DNA of 64,000 nt, from contig CM073196.1 in NCBI GenBank assembly GCA_037042915.1, positions 1,116,001 through 1,180,000 on the forward strand. The letters are read 5' to 3'. Source of the DNA: Auricularia sp. M13. Lineage: Eukaryota > Basidiomycota > Agaricomycetes > Auriculariales > Auriculariaceae. A program made the position numbers and the translations under genes. Below the pieces are notes generated by a model, which was not told the DNA's origin, did no database searches, and was given only the letters and a program-made list of their open reading frames with translations. Positions 1-10,651 of the stretch are shown here, piece after piece. Each line of letters opens with the position of its first letter. The stretch's first letter is position 1.

Positions 1-836
1 CCTCGACGTGCAGCCAGACGAGCGAGTTGAACCACGGCGAGTTGTCCTCGGGCTTGACGCTCATGACGACCGTCTCCGAGGCGCCCTCCGGCGAGTCCAA
101 GAAGGCGTACGTGTCGGCCAGGATCTCGCTGAACGTCGCCTTCTCGGGCCAGATGCCGTGGTAGGCTGCGGGGGGCGCACGTGTCAGTCAGTACTGGATA
201 CCGGCATGTATGCTGCACGGACCGTGCAGCTCTCCGTCGACCAGCGCGAGCCGGACGTCCAGCACACGCACGCCCTGGCGGAACTGCGTTGCCAGAGACG
301 TCTGCTGGCATTTGGAGTGCGGCCAGCCGTAGAGCGCCATCCTGCAACCGTGCCGAGCTTAGCAATTTCATCGCGTATGCCAAGTATAACCTGGACGAAC
401 GTCTGGTGCGTCCCGGGCAGCATGAGCGACGACAGCGGCAGGTCGTCGTCCAGCTCGCGCAGGAAGCTGGCCATGTTGCGCTTGGGCAGCACCAGGATGC
501 GCTCCTCGCTCTCGCACTGCGCCGCAGAATCCGTAAGCGCCCGTCTGTGACCATTGAGCACTGAGAGCGCACCTGGACCCAGTACACGTTCCACGGCCAG
601 TCAAGCTGCGTGCCCAGCGCCTTCCACGTGCCGCCGCCGCGCGGACGCTTGAAGCCGACGTCGAGCAGCCACCGGCCACCGGCGAGCGCCAGCGTCTGAC
701 GCTGCCGGCGCTGGCGCTTCTTCCCGGCTGCTTCGGGCAGCTTGCAGGCGTCGTGGGCGTCGACGACGGCGCGCCAGGAGCCGTCGCGCAGGGCGAGCTC
801 GATGGGCGCGTCGGTGCTGTTTCGGATGACCAGCAT
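1..836 (-). CDS. PI-PLC X-domain phosphodiesterase, 3' end beyond window
   Basis: This is a member of the phosphatidylinositol-specific phospholipase C X-domain family, which cleaves the inositol-lipid phosphodiester bond. Spliced reading on the minus strand gives MLVIRNSTDAP near the start, then LPLSSLMLPGTHQT (first catalytic His region), MALYGWPHSKCQ, VRVLDVRLALVDGEL, and after a further intron AYHGIWPEKATF (second catalytic His) and VVMSVKPED. This order matches fungal single-domain PI-PLC proteins. At least three introns are needed, at about 178-229, 346-400 and 525-575. The start is taken at 836 because an ATG there opens MLVIRNSTDAP. An overlapping open frame continues upstream without an ATG, so the true start is uncertain. 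The gene runs off the left edge. Family assignment is secure, the substrate is not. Confidence 0.8.
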   Translation of the reverse strand, partial: MLVIRNSTDAPIELALRDGSWRAVVDAHDACKLPEAAGKKRQRRQRQTLALAGGRWLLDVGFKRPRGGGTWKALGTQLDWPWNVYWVQVRSQCSMVTDGRLRILRRSARARSASWCCPSATWPASCASWTTTCRCRRSCCPGRTRRSSRLYLAYAMKLLSSARLQDGALRLAALQMPADVSGNAVPPGRACAGRPARAGRRRAARSVQHTCRYPVLTDTCAPRSLPRHLAREGDVQRDPGRHVRLLGLAGGRLGDGRHERQARGQLAVVQLARLAARR

Positions 837-869
837 GAGAGAGCCAGAGGGACGTGTTGCGGAGCGTGA

Positions 870-3613
870 AGTCGGCATCGGTCTTGCGCCCAAACTTGTC
901 ACTCAACTGCGCCCATTCTGGATTCAGACCCGCTGGAGCCGAACTCGGAGGTCCAGGGCCTCTTAGCAGGCAGCGGCGTGCACCAGTTCAGCCAAGACGG
1001 CAGCGGCGACGACTCGGAGCGGGTTGCGCTCGAGGCGAAGCTCGTTAGACGGCTCGACGTGCGCCTGCTGCCCATGATAGTCTGTATATTCATTATGAAT
1101 TACATCGACGTGCGTGTGCTCCGATACTCTAAGATTCAACTTCACTTTGGTTGAAATTGGCCAGCGCACTGCTATAACCTCTGCGCGGTTGCGCGGCCTC
1201 GAGGACGACCTCCACCTATCGCGTACGTCTCCCACTGCACCCGGCCCTCTCATTCTGTATCAATATTGCTCTCTTTTTGTATTTCAGATATCCAATATGA
1301 GACGGTCATTGCTATCCTATACGCAAGTTACTGCCCAATGCAAATACCATCCAATCTCGTACGTTGTCTACTCACGCTCACTGGAAGCTCTTGATTATGA
1401 TGCGCCTCGTCCCAGCTCCTGAACAAAGCACCGTCGTGAGTCTCTTCCGGTTCATATACATACATAACGAACTTACGTGTCTAGTCCAGCCTTATACATC
1501 GGCGGCTGCGTGATCATATGGGGCGCAATCTCAGCATTGACCGGCGTACGCACTCACCCTCCCTTTTCCCTCCTTCCTCTTCCTCTGACACGGTTTAGGC
1601 AACGCGTGGCTTCACAGAAATCTTCCTCTGCAGATTCCTCATCGGCATCCCCGGTATCCCACCCTCCTCCCCTCGTAGCCAGCGTTTTCTGACTCTGAGG
1701 CATCACGGTCCTATAGAAGCTGCATTTTACCCTGGCGCGATCTACCTGCTCTCACGATGGTACACGCGCAAGGTGCGATCACCTGCCTGGCGCGGGGAGT
1801 CACGTGACCGATGTCCTGTGTGTGATATGTAGGAACTCGCGTTTCGATCTGCGATCCTCTACACGGGGCTGTTGGTATCGAATGCATTTGGCAGCGTATG
1901 CCTTCTTTTTTTGATAATGCATAGGTCCAGCACGCTCACTATCCTCGATAGCTGATTGCCGCTGGTGTTCTTTCGAGTCTCGAGGGTATCGAGGGCATCC
2001 GAGCCTGGCGCTGGTAAGTCCCTTTACGCAATAACCGCGGAAATTCTGAGCGTTCTCCAGGCTATTCTTCGTCGAGGCAAGTTCTCCATATCGACTGCAA
2101 TGCAGTTCCTCACACTGCGCATGCGGCAGGGCGCAATCACCATAGTAGTGGGGACTGCAGCGATGTGAGTGGCCTTCCCAGCTCCAAGCCCCGCACGCCG
2201 CTAATTGAAAATTCTCCGCGTAGCTTTGTCCTCCCGGACTACGTGGGCACTCCTTCGCTCAACAACCTGACACCTTTGAACGCATCGCCCAGCCGGAGAA
2301 CACAAAATGGCTCACCGCAGCCGAACGCCGTCTAGCACAAGGGCGCCTCGCAGAAGATGCGGGTTCCGCAGACCGCGACAGCGCCCCGAGCGACGCACCG
2401 TGCGTCCCTCTAACTCTATGCATTATAATTAGCCGAGCTTTTCGCTAGGTGGTGGGCCGGCCTCGACATGGCGATCCGCGACCCGAAAGTCGTGCTGTTC
2501 ATGTTCATCACGTTCTTCGGCCTGCTCGGGCTGAGTTTCTCCAACTTCTTCCCGTCGTGCGTCCTCTTGCCTTCCCTATACAACCCGAAGCACTCCTCAA
2601 TAGAAATTGAATGCTACAAATACTCTTCAGCATCACCGCCACTCTGGGATACGACACGACGACCACGCTCCTCCTCGCGACGTACGTAATCCCCTCTGAG
2701 CGGAAATCTCTCCCTGCACGCGCCACCGGCAGCGCTTTCCTGACTGACGATGATGATTTTGGTGTCTTTGCAGCCCACCGTGGCTAGTCGCCTCGGCCCT
2801 CTGCCTCCTCAACGCGCGCCACGCGGACGCCAGCGGCGAGCGCTTCTTCCACATCAGCCTCTGGCTCTGGGCCGTCATGGCCGGCTTCGCGCTCGCGCTC
2901 GCCAGCATGCGCACCGTGACGCGGTATGTCGCGCTGTTCTTCCTCGCCAGCGGATATGCGGGTGAGCCGTCGAGTTCTCCTGCAAGTGGTAGGTGGTCCA
3001 TGCCGAATGCTGATCGATTATTTGTGAACCGCGCTGGTCGTAAATAGGCTTCGCGCTGATCCTCGTGTGGGTGTCCAACACCGTCCCGCGCCCGCCCGCC
3101 AAGCGTGCGGCGGCCATCGCGCTGGTGAATGGATGTACGTCGCGCCATCCTCTTTCCCCCCTGTCAATTGAGTCAGAGCTCATCTCTCACACTTGACTGC
3201 GCAGTCGGAAACTTGGGCAACGCGTACGTACCCTGCCACCTTGAGATCCCTCGCAGAAATCATGACGCATGGGCAGGTTGGGCTCATACACCTGGAAAGC
3301 GGGCTGGGGCCCAGCATACCACGAGTCGATGTGGATCGGTATGGCAGCGTTGGCGTGCAGTACGGGTCTGGCATGGGGTCAGTCCGTTCACAGTTGCCTT
3401 TGATTCAAGCTCTCCGCCAGAGTAGACTGATTATAACCAATTCCCGCAGTGCTGCGAGGCTCGCTGAAGCGCCTGAATGCGGAGCTCGACGAGGATGGCG
3501 CGCGCGTGGGGGAAGAGGAAGACTCGGAGAGCGTGCTGCTAGCCGCGCGGTTGGAGGGCATTAGCGTCGAGGAGGCGCTGAGGAAGAAGAAGGGGTTTAG
3601 GTACTTGTATTAG
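870..3613 (+). CDS. MFS transporter, allantoate permease (Dal5/Tna1) type
   Basis: This is a plasma-membrane anion:cation symporter of the major facilitator superfamily. Relatives import allantoate, nicotinate or other organic acids; the substrate here is unknown. Spliced exons read RLDVRLLPMIVCIFIMNYID, then ARLRGLEDDLHL, QYETVIAILYASYCPMQIPS, a run with SRWYTRKELAFRSAILYTG, FVLPDY, DPKVVLFMFITFFGLLG, and SYTWKAGWGPAYHESMWIG near the end. The NYID, WYTRKE and FVLPDY positions are family signatures. The gene has more than a dozen introns of about 50-60 nt; one, at 2077-2129, has a GC donor. The coding frame opens at about 870 but contains no ATG before the first recognisable residues, so the first exon may lie upstream or overlap the PI-PLC start. 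The protein ends in KKGFRYLY at 3613. Confidence 0.85.
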
Positions 3614-4787
3614 ATCAGCGCGTACGCGGTGGAGGACACAGGAATCCGGTCAGAACCCGGAGATGATTCTTCCTGAAGCTGACTTCAAGACTGTAGGCAA
3701 AGTCATCCGTACAGCAACGTGTACCGGTGAGCACTGAACGGGTTTCCGGCGCTCTGCCCCTTCGGCCGGGTAACTGGCGGAGCGCGGACTCTCCCGGGAC
3801 AACGCTTGCGACGACGATCTGCGCGGCTGGACGCTTCCAGCGTGTTTGCAAATCGAACGATACATGCGTGAGCGCATTGCTGGCAAGCTGGTGCGGTCGT
3901 ACGTGCTCTGATTGGCTGGTTCTTTCCCGGATGGTCAGCTTTTCCGCCAGCTGGAACAGCGCGCAAGCCCCGGGCCCCCCAGTGGATTCAGTTGACCTGG
4001 CCGGCAACGTGGTCAACACGACTGACTCCCCTGGGGCAGCGTGCCTGCTGCGTGACGTCAGGCGATTATGCCATGTGGAAGCTGCGCGCAAGGAAAACGG
4101 TCGCCCGTGGTCCTCTCGACTCATCTGCGGTGGGACGTTCCACGGACATGCGCTTTACATGCGCGTACAATTCCGCCACTTAGACAGAGTACAACGACCG
4201 GAGACACCGGCGCCGCTTTCCTCAGACTACCACGGCCGCCAAAACGGGCGACTAGGGTTCTCATTACTCATAACTTGCGTTGGAATCTCGAGTGATTACT
4301 GTATGCTTAGACATTTTGAAGGTATGCTTAGGCCCCTGGCGCTTCTCCGCGGGATACTGGATTAACGCATTTTCGCTCGTCTTGGTGACTGCGTCACTAT
4401 CTGCTGCTTCGGCCGGCTGCTGCGGACGTCGCGTGAACAGGTTGACCATGATGTGCTCTACCAGCAGTTGGCGCGCCGGTCTACGGTTGCCCTCATACTC
4501 GATCAGCACACTGGACGCCTCGCACGGGATGCCAACCTCGGAGCCAGCATTTCAGCCTCGTGCTTCGCGTCCGCCTACCCAACGCGGACATCCGGCGGGC
4601 ACGAGTTCCGTTCTCACTTGCTATGTGCGAAGGAGAAGTCCGAAACGGTCGATTATACAACATGCGTGTCTGGTTGTTGCGGCTTCGAAGCGGCTCACTG
4701 TGCGCTCACGGCGATGAGCTACCGGCTCGTGTCTGCTCTCCACTGCACCGACCAGGAATTGCTACGGGTACCCAGACTTCATGTGGG
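3614..4787. other. intergenic region, no supported gene
   Basis: Long reading frames exist on both strands here (for example 3727-4365 plus and 3615-4124 minus). None shows a recognisable domain, signal peptide or intron pattern, and they overlap each other, so I do not call a gene. The right end holds the promoter of the dsRNA-binding gene. Confidence 0.5.
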
Positions 4788-4793
4788 TATAAA
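4788..4793 (+). promoter_or_regulatory. TATA box of the dsRNA-binding protein gene
   Basis: TATAAA lies 89 bp upstream of the ATG at 4877 in otherwise GC-rich sequence, a usual distance for a fungal TATA promoter with a short 5' leader. Confidence 0.5.
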
Positions 4794-4876
4794 GTCTCGC
4801 TATGCAGTCCCTCGACAAGCAGACTACCAAGCACTCTCAGTATTCTTAACCATCCGACCAAGACTCATCTCTCGAT

Positions 4877-5268
4877 ATGGCTACTTCAAGCTTGCACCGG
4901 GCCCAGCCTCAGATTAGCCAGAGTACGAGAATGCATTTCTAGTCAAAATCATGGAGTGAACGCAGCTGATGCGTTGCCGCAGATGATGGCTTTGTCATGG
5001 GCCTCAACAACTACTACCAGAATACCCTCAGGACCAACGCCGCGGTCTATGTCACCTACTCCTTCGTGGGTCCAAGGCCCGGTGACATTTACACGGCTAC
5101 CGTGACCCGTGAGTTTCTGCGCCACGCACTCGAAAGTAAGGGACTTATCTCTGAGTCCCTCCAGTTGTTGACCGCAATGCATCTTACACTGCGACTGGCG
5201 TGGGGAAGAGAGCTGCAAAGGAGGCCGCGGCGAGGGAGGCAATGCGGGCCCTTGGTCTGACGCGGTAG
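4877..5268 (+). CDS. minimal stand-alone dsRNA-binding-motif protein
   Basis: This is a single double-stranded-RNA-binding domain with almost nothing else, about 83 residues. After two short introns (GT donors near 4928 and 5111) it reads ISQNDGFVMGLNNYYQNT, then AVYVTYSFVGPRPGDIYTAT, then ATGVGKRAAKEAAAREAM and ends ALGLTR. This is the canonical DRBM layout: an alpha helix with LNNYYQ, a beta strand followed by GP, and a C-terminal helix with the G-x-GKRAAKEAAA lysine cluster that contacts the RNA backbone. The start was chosen because a TATA box lies 89 bp upstream and the ATG is in phase through both introns. Such proteins may act as partners or competitors of Dicer, and a Dicer gene lies 34 kb away, but that link is inference. 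Confidence 0.75.
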
Positions 5269-5699
5269 CAGCAGCCATCTCTTCCACAACCTCTGAGATT
5301 CTCAGTGCCGGATTCCTACTAGTAATAGATGCCTCAGAGTGGTTCTTCTATCCCAAGTTATTTCCAATGCACATTGAACGGATTCAACGCTGTCCGCACG
5401 GAGATAACGGTCATCACAGTAAGCAATCTGGCCGAATTGTGCAAGCCGAATGCGGGTGCGCAGTTTGAATCACTCCTCGTCGCTTTCTTCCTTGTGGCTT
5501 GACTGCCGGGTAGCCGTACCTGGGTTAATTGACCCGAACCTATCCCCTACCAGCGTGTTGACTCATGTACTGAAAGACGGAGCCAGCCCTACATTTCGAA
5601 CTTCGTAAGAGTCACTCTGAGCTGCGGAGCCGCCGCGGCAGACAACCCATTATAAGCAACACGGTCGCACACCGTACCCAACATTCACACATCACCTCC
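5269..5699. promoter_or_regulatory. intergenic region with phosphotransferase promoter
   Basis: There is no gene in this 431-bp gap. TTATAAGC at about 5650-5657, 43 bp before the next ATG, is a plausible TATA element. Confidence 0.35.
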
Positions 5700-7072
5700 A
5701 TGGCGCCCTTGCCCAGCGATACCTGGCAGACCGTGGAAGAGCTCGCTACTGAACCGCGCGGCTCCTTCGAAGCGTGGAAGAAACTCGACTTTGAGGCTAT
5801 CGAGGCAGTCGCTAGTTCTTTACGCTCGCCGCCGATCCCCTGCAAGGCCAATCGCTCTAAGTATTCTACTGGAGCGTTCGCAATTGCCGTCGGTTAGCTC
5901 TCACTTTGATAGTGTCTGATTTGTGATCTAATCGCCTACAATTTCGCAGAACTTGTCTTCGAGGACGGCAATGTATGGATCGCGAAGCTCGCGACGAACC
6001 ACTTCGCGCAATGGGCTGTATCTAAGGACATTCTGCTCCGAAGATTGCGCTGCGAAGCCTCAACGCTCAAGATCATCGGGGAGCGCACCTCCATCCCCGT
6101 CCCGACAGTCTTCGGCTTCGCAGCGGATTACAGCAACCCCATCGGCCTACCATACATTCTCATGTCGCCCATCATCGGTTTCAGACCTGAGAAATCCGGC
6201 CTGCGTGTGCACACGCAGATCGTCCCGTTCCCGCACGAGCGCTTCGACACGTTTTGCAAGTCCTTCGCCAGCGTCCACCTCGAGCTCAGGAAGATTGCGT
6301 TCGATCGCATAGGCTCGATCTATCTGGACGAGAACGACCCTTCTGGCTACAGCATCGGCCCCGACGCCGAGACGGGCATCCCGCCCTGCTCGACGGCGTC
6401 TGAGTTCTACGCTGCATATGGCCGTCTCATCCTGCGCGACGCGCTGAGAGATGAACCTGCTAAGGACCATGAAGACCGACTCTTCGGTGTCTGGCTCTGC
6501 CAACTCGTTCTCTCCGCTGCCTCCATCGGTCTCGATAACTCCGGCCCATTCATGCTCGCGCACCAGGACCTGCATGTCGACAACACCCTCATCAACGAGG
6601 TATGTGATCTCTCAGGATCTCCTTGATTCCCTTATGCTCATATGCATTCGTCCACTCACAGGACGGCACCATAGCCGGCGTGATCGACTGGGACAACGCC
6701 GCCTGCCTCCCGGTCGAGATGTTTGCCGGACAGATGCTCCAAATGACGAAAGACCTCGTCAACCACCTCCCCGAACGCCTGAAGTGGTTCAACATCTACA
6801 ACCGCACTCTCCATGCCGCGGAGGCCTCGGGCGAGCACGATCCCTCGCCACTACCATCCGGCCGCACCCTCGCACGAATCCACGCGTCGAACATCGTCCA
6901 GGTACTGCGTACCATCGCCGACCATGTTGGCATGGGAAATCCAGACTTCTACGGTAAGCCCTGGTTCTGGCAGCTCATCTGCTACCACATGTTCGATACG
7001 GGCGAGTATGAGACCATCAAGCGCTCGCCCATCTTCCAAGACTGGCTTTCTGACATGAAAGCGTCGCTGTGA
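5700..7072 (+). CDS. APH-fold phosphotransferase (aminoglycoside phosphotransferase / choline kinase-like)
   Basis: The protein has 417 residues from three exons: 5700-5892, 5950-6599 and 6662-7072. The introns have clean GT-AG ends and keep the frame. The catalytic motifs of the APH superfamily are present: an N-lobe Lys in GNVWIAKLATNHF, the catalytic loop FMLAHQDLHVDNTLIN (HxDxxxxN), and after the second intron the metal-binding Asp in GVIDWDNAACLP. Many fungi carry expanded families of such proteins with unknown small-molecule or protein substrates; nothing here suggests drug resistance as the native role. No signal peptide or membrane segment is seen, so it is probably cytosolic. Confidence 0.85.
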
Positions 7073-7193
7073 AGCTTACTATGTATAAGTCCTTTCAAAG
7101 CCTCAGGGATTGACGTCTCCAGTCCAACGGGCCCGGGGAATGCTTGGTCAAATGTACTCACTGTAATGCACATGTCATATACAATGTCAAAAT

Positions 7194-8747
7194 CTACGCA
7201 GACGGCGCCGCTGCGGGCGGCGTGTACGGGTTCAGGTATGCCGGGTCGATTTTCCGTGTGGGGTCCATGAACCGCGCGAGCTCCTCGTCCGTCACCTTCG
7301 CTTTTCGCTGAAGGCCAAGTCAGCAATAGCGCATAGCGATGAACCAGACACGCACCTCTTGGAAATCCTTGACGACACCCTGCAGCAACTGGATCGCCTT
7401 CTGCTTTAGCTGGCCCGTCAGGAGCTTGCCCGCGCGGTAATCCTACAAAGATTTCAGAAGCCACGTTCAAGAAACGAGCTGCTGGGGCTTACGTCGGCGA
7501 TCTGCTTGAGCTCGTCGTCGTCTTCGAGGAAGAACGAGAGATACTGGTACGACACGTCGACGTCCGGGTTCCCGCCCAGCCGGCGGTGCTCCTCCTCGGT
7601 CTCCTGGCCGCCGCTGAAGCCGTGCTTGTTGATCTTGTTCTTGATCTGGTTGGGCGTGTCGCTCATGTAGATGCTGGAGTTGGGGTCGCTCGCGCTCATC
7701 TTGGTCTGCGGGCCCTGCAGCGCGGGGAAGAACTTGGAGTGGATGAGCGTGGGCTTGGGGTACTTGAGCTTCTGCGCGACGTCGCGCGTGAGGCGGAAGT
7801 ACGGGTCCTGGTCGATCGCGCAGGGGATGAGGCACGGCACGTCCGCCTTCTCGCCGAATATCTGCGGGAACGAGTTGGAGAAGCTCGGGCTCGCCTGGAC
7901 GGCGACGAAGTGGATCTTGCCGATGTTGTCCGAGTCCGTGAAGCCGAACGTCGCGCGCGACTGCGAGATGGTGATCGCGCGCGCAACCTTGACGATGTTG
8001 TGGTAGAACGCGCCGCCCACGTAGTCGAAGTTGCTGAAGATGAACGTCCGCTCGAGCGGGAAGCCTACCGCGATGATGTCCTTGGCGTTCGCGCGCGCGA
8101 ACTTGCGCGTCTGCTCGACCTTGAGCTCGGGCTTGAACAGGAACTTTTCGTCGTCGGTGAGCTGCACCACGAGCGGGACGCCGAACACGTCCTGTAACCA
8201 TCTTATCGGTGCAACGTTGAGCACGGGATCATGCAGGATATGAGGACACGGAATCTCGTACTTTGTGAACATGAACGGGATGAGATGGCCGAGATGCATG
8301 CTGTCGCTGGACGGCCCCCGCCCCGTGTAGAGGAAGAACGGCTTGCCCTGCTCATACCGATCGAGTATCCTATCGAACTCACTATCCAAGCCATAAGCAT
8401 AATCCCAGGATAGTAACGATATCGCGCTCACCGATGCGAGAAGAACGTCCCCCGGCGCAACAGCGGATGTGGCCTGCGACCCGTAAGTCGCTCAAAGCGC
8501 GCCAGCAGCTCGTCGTCGATGCGGCGCGTGCCAAACTGCTGCACGAGCTTGTCGTAGTTGATCGCTTGTTGCTGCCCGTCCTCGCCGACGCTGCCTTGCA
8601 CGTCCCACGGAGTCACAACCTGCTCGTGCGCGCCGCTGTCGACCGGCTTAACCGCTGGCCTGTGTCCATCAATGTCGCGCCTATATCTGTAGATAGCAAT
8701 GCATACGCTTGGCCTTCTACGGGAGGAGCAGTCGGTTCAGATGCCAT
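7194..8747 (-). CDS. WRS1: cytosolic tryptophanyl-tRNA synthetase
   Basis: This class Ic aminoacyl-tRNA synthetase charges tRNA-Trp. The N-terminal exon ([14 protein letters not shown], then [20 protein letters not shown]) precedes the eukaryote-type extension [20 protein letters not shown]. The nucleotide-binding motif appears as [18 protein letters not shown] (HxGH), followed by [12 protein letters not shown]-type sequence and the second signature [14 protein letters not shown] (KMSAS). The C terminus ends [17 protein letters not shown]. There are several short introns; one interrupts FMFTK/WLQDVF. No mitochondrial presequence is seen, which fits the cytosolic enzyme. The stop is at 7194-7196 and the ATG at 8747. 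It is a housekeeping gene present in single copy here. Confidence 0.93.
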
Positions 8748-8942
8748 GTAAACGGGAGGAGCAGAAGAGAGATCTGGCGTGAGTCACCGGCACGCTGGCG
8801 CTCAAGATTAGGCGATTATCAGGGAATCAATCCTCAGCAATAATTTATCGCAATTCGATATGTATATTTTTCATGACGTTCATACACAGAGACAGGAAGG
8901 AGCGTGGTGGGCCGGATCAAGTACAAGAAAACATGTTTCGTT

Positions 8943-10379
8943 TCAGAAATCTCCAATAACGGTGCTCACTCGCCTCCAATGCTCGGAGCTGAATCCGACG
9001 CCAGAGGACGCAGAGTGCACGCTGTCGGCAGCCCACACAGAGGCCAGCGACTCTGAGCCCTCGCCGTCGCTGAGCGACAGCACATCATCCTCGTCCGACT
9101 CGCTCCAGCGCTCGGTGGGCTCAGACATCGGTGCAGGGGACGCATGGTCCGCCCAGCTCGCCTCAGACGAGCGCGAGCTGGCGAAGCTGGCGGACGCCGT
9201 GGTGTCGACGAAGCCCGACTCCGAGGAACGCGACGTGACGAAGTTGGCCGAGAAGTCAAGGGTGGGCATGACGAACGAAGATGCGGCCATGTCCGCCTCG
9301 GTGATGCAGTCGCTCATCTGCATGAGCGGGCGTTCATCGCGCTGCCACGGCGAGGCAGGGTCGGACGACAGGATGGAGTCAGCGTCGACCGAGCGGTAGA
9401 CTTCGTCCGCCCACGACGTGACCGCCGGAGACGCCTGCATAAGCGTGCACCAGCCACGGCCTCCGTCCCCGATAAGGTCCTGCACCTCTTTCTTCGTCCA
9501 TCCAGAAAACTTGACGCGGAGCACGGTGCATAGGCCCGTGCGGTCGCCGAATGCCTCCATCGCGGCGCCCTTCTCCCATACCTTCGCAGCGTCGAGACGC
9601 CGGAAGAGGGATGCCACTCTAATGGCATGCTTGCTATGCGTTGCGTGTGCTTCCGCGAGTTGCAGGAGCGGCGCCATCGGTGGGCCGGGCAGGGGGTGCT
9701 CAGCGAGAGGCATGCGTCCCGAAGGCGTGGGCGCGAGCGGGATATCGAGGTAGCTGACGACGCTGGCTACCGGCGCGGCCTTGAAGTACTGCGCGAGGGC
9801 CTCGGCATCGAGCTTCTCCTCCTCGACAATGGGGGTAGCAGTGCGGGGCTTCGCCTTGCTCTTGCTCGACTTCTTCTGCGACTTCTTCTGCTCCTTAGCA
9901 ATGCGCAGGCGCTGTCCCGGCGCAGTCTTGAAGTCAAAGTCGGCCTCGAGCAGGGCGCGTCCCGCGATGGGCACATTCTCTACGATATTTGAGAAGATCG
10001 GGCGAGTCGTCGCGAACGTGCGCGCCGTGCCCAAGCCGACCTGCTGCATGCTGCGCTGAACAGCAATGGGCTTCGGCATAAACGGAGTGCCCCCCAGCGG
10101 CCTGGAGAGCGCAACGCGCGCCGGGAGCGAGAGCGACGAGCCGATCGACGACCGCGGGACCTGGCGGCTGGCGGTCCTCGCGACGAGCGGCACGCCGCGT
10201 GCGTAGGTGTTAAAGCCTCTAAGGGCACTATTGAGCAGGAATTGCACTCGACTGAATAAGGTGTGGCCCGCCAGCCCCGGTCGAGGCAGCGGCGGCGGGA
10301 GGTGTATCGAGCGCGCGCCCGGGACGCGCGATGCGAGCCCCCGCTGGAGGGGCCGCACCACGGCTCGTGCGGCTAGCAT
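8943..10379 (-). CDS. uncharacterised protein with probable mitochondrial presequence
   Basis: This uninterrupted 478-residue frame starts at the ATG at 10379. The first 30 residues (MLAARAVVRPLQRGLASRVP) are rich in Arg, Ala and Leu without acids, a typical mitochondrial targeting presequence. A basic stretch, KEQKKSQKKSSKSKAKPR, lies before residue 200. The middle part holds the most protein-like segment: SVVSYLDIPLAPTPSGRMPL, then HAIRVASLFRRLDAAKVWEK and FSGWTKKEVQDLIGDGGRGW. The last 130 residues are acidic and Ser-rich (SESDEDDVLSLSDGEGSES) and look disordered. I do not recognise the family. The frame stays open upstream of 10379 but without an ATG in good context, so the internal ATG is preferred. 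Confidence 0.6.
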   Translation of the reverse strand: MLAARAVVRPLQRGLASRVPGARSIHLPPPLPRPGLAGHTLFSRVQFLLNSALRGFNTYARGVPLVARTASRQVPRSSIGSSLSLPARVALSRPLGGTPFMPKPIAVQRSMQQVGLGTARTFATTRPIFSNIVENVPIAGRALLEADFDFKTAPGQRLRIAKEQKKSQKKSSKSKAKPRTATPIVEEEKLDAEALAQYFKAAPVASVVSYLDIPLAPTPSGRMPLAEHPLPGPPMAPLLQLAEAHATHSKHAIRVASLFRRLDAAKVWEKGAAMEAFGDRTGLCTVLRVKFSGWTKKEVQDLIGDGGRGWCTLMQASPAVTSWADEVYRSVDADSILSSDPASPWQRDERPLMQMSDCITEADMAASSFVMPTLDFSANFVTSRSSESGFVDTTASASFASSRSSEASWADHASPAPMSEPTERWSESDEDDVLSLSDGEGSESLASVWAADSVHSASSGVGFSSEHWRRVSTVIGDF

Positions 10380-10651
10380 GCTCGTCAACAACCTCGATGC
10401 AGCAAGTGTCGGTGCTCGCTGCTGGTGGTGGTATGCGGTCAAGAGTGGAGTCGGTCGGAGCTGTCGCGGCTCTGCTGGAGCCAGGCCGTGTGGCTGTGCG
10501 GGACGCGCGTAAGCGCCGGCCGCTGTCGGCACGCCGACTCAACGCGTACGTGATTCGGATTCAAGAAATGCACATTGTATGTACATCCCCGAGAGCAGAA
10601 AGCAGGTAAGAAAGCAAAAAAGCAAGGAGCTGGGATATCGTACAAGGACCG

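Noticed and set aside
3727-4365. 212-codon plus-strand open frame
   Set aside because: Overlaps a 169-codon frame on the other strand; no recognisable motif in either.
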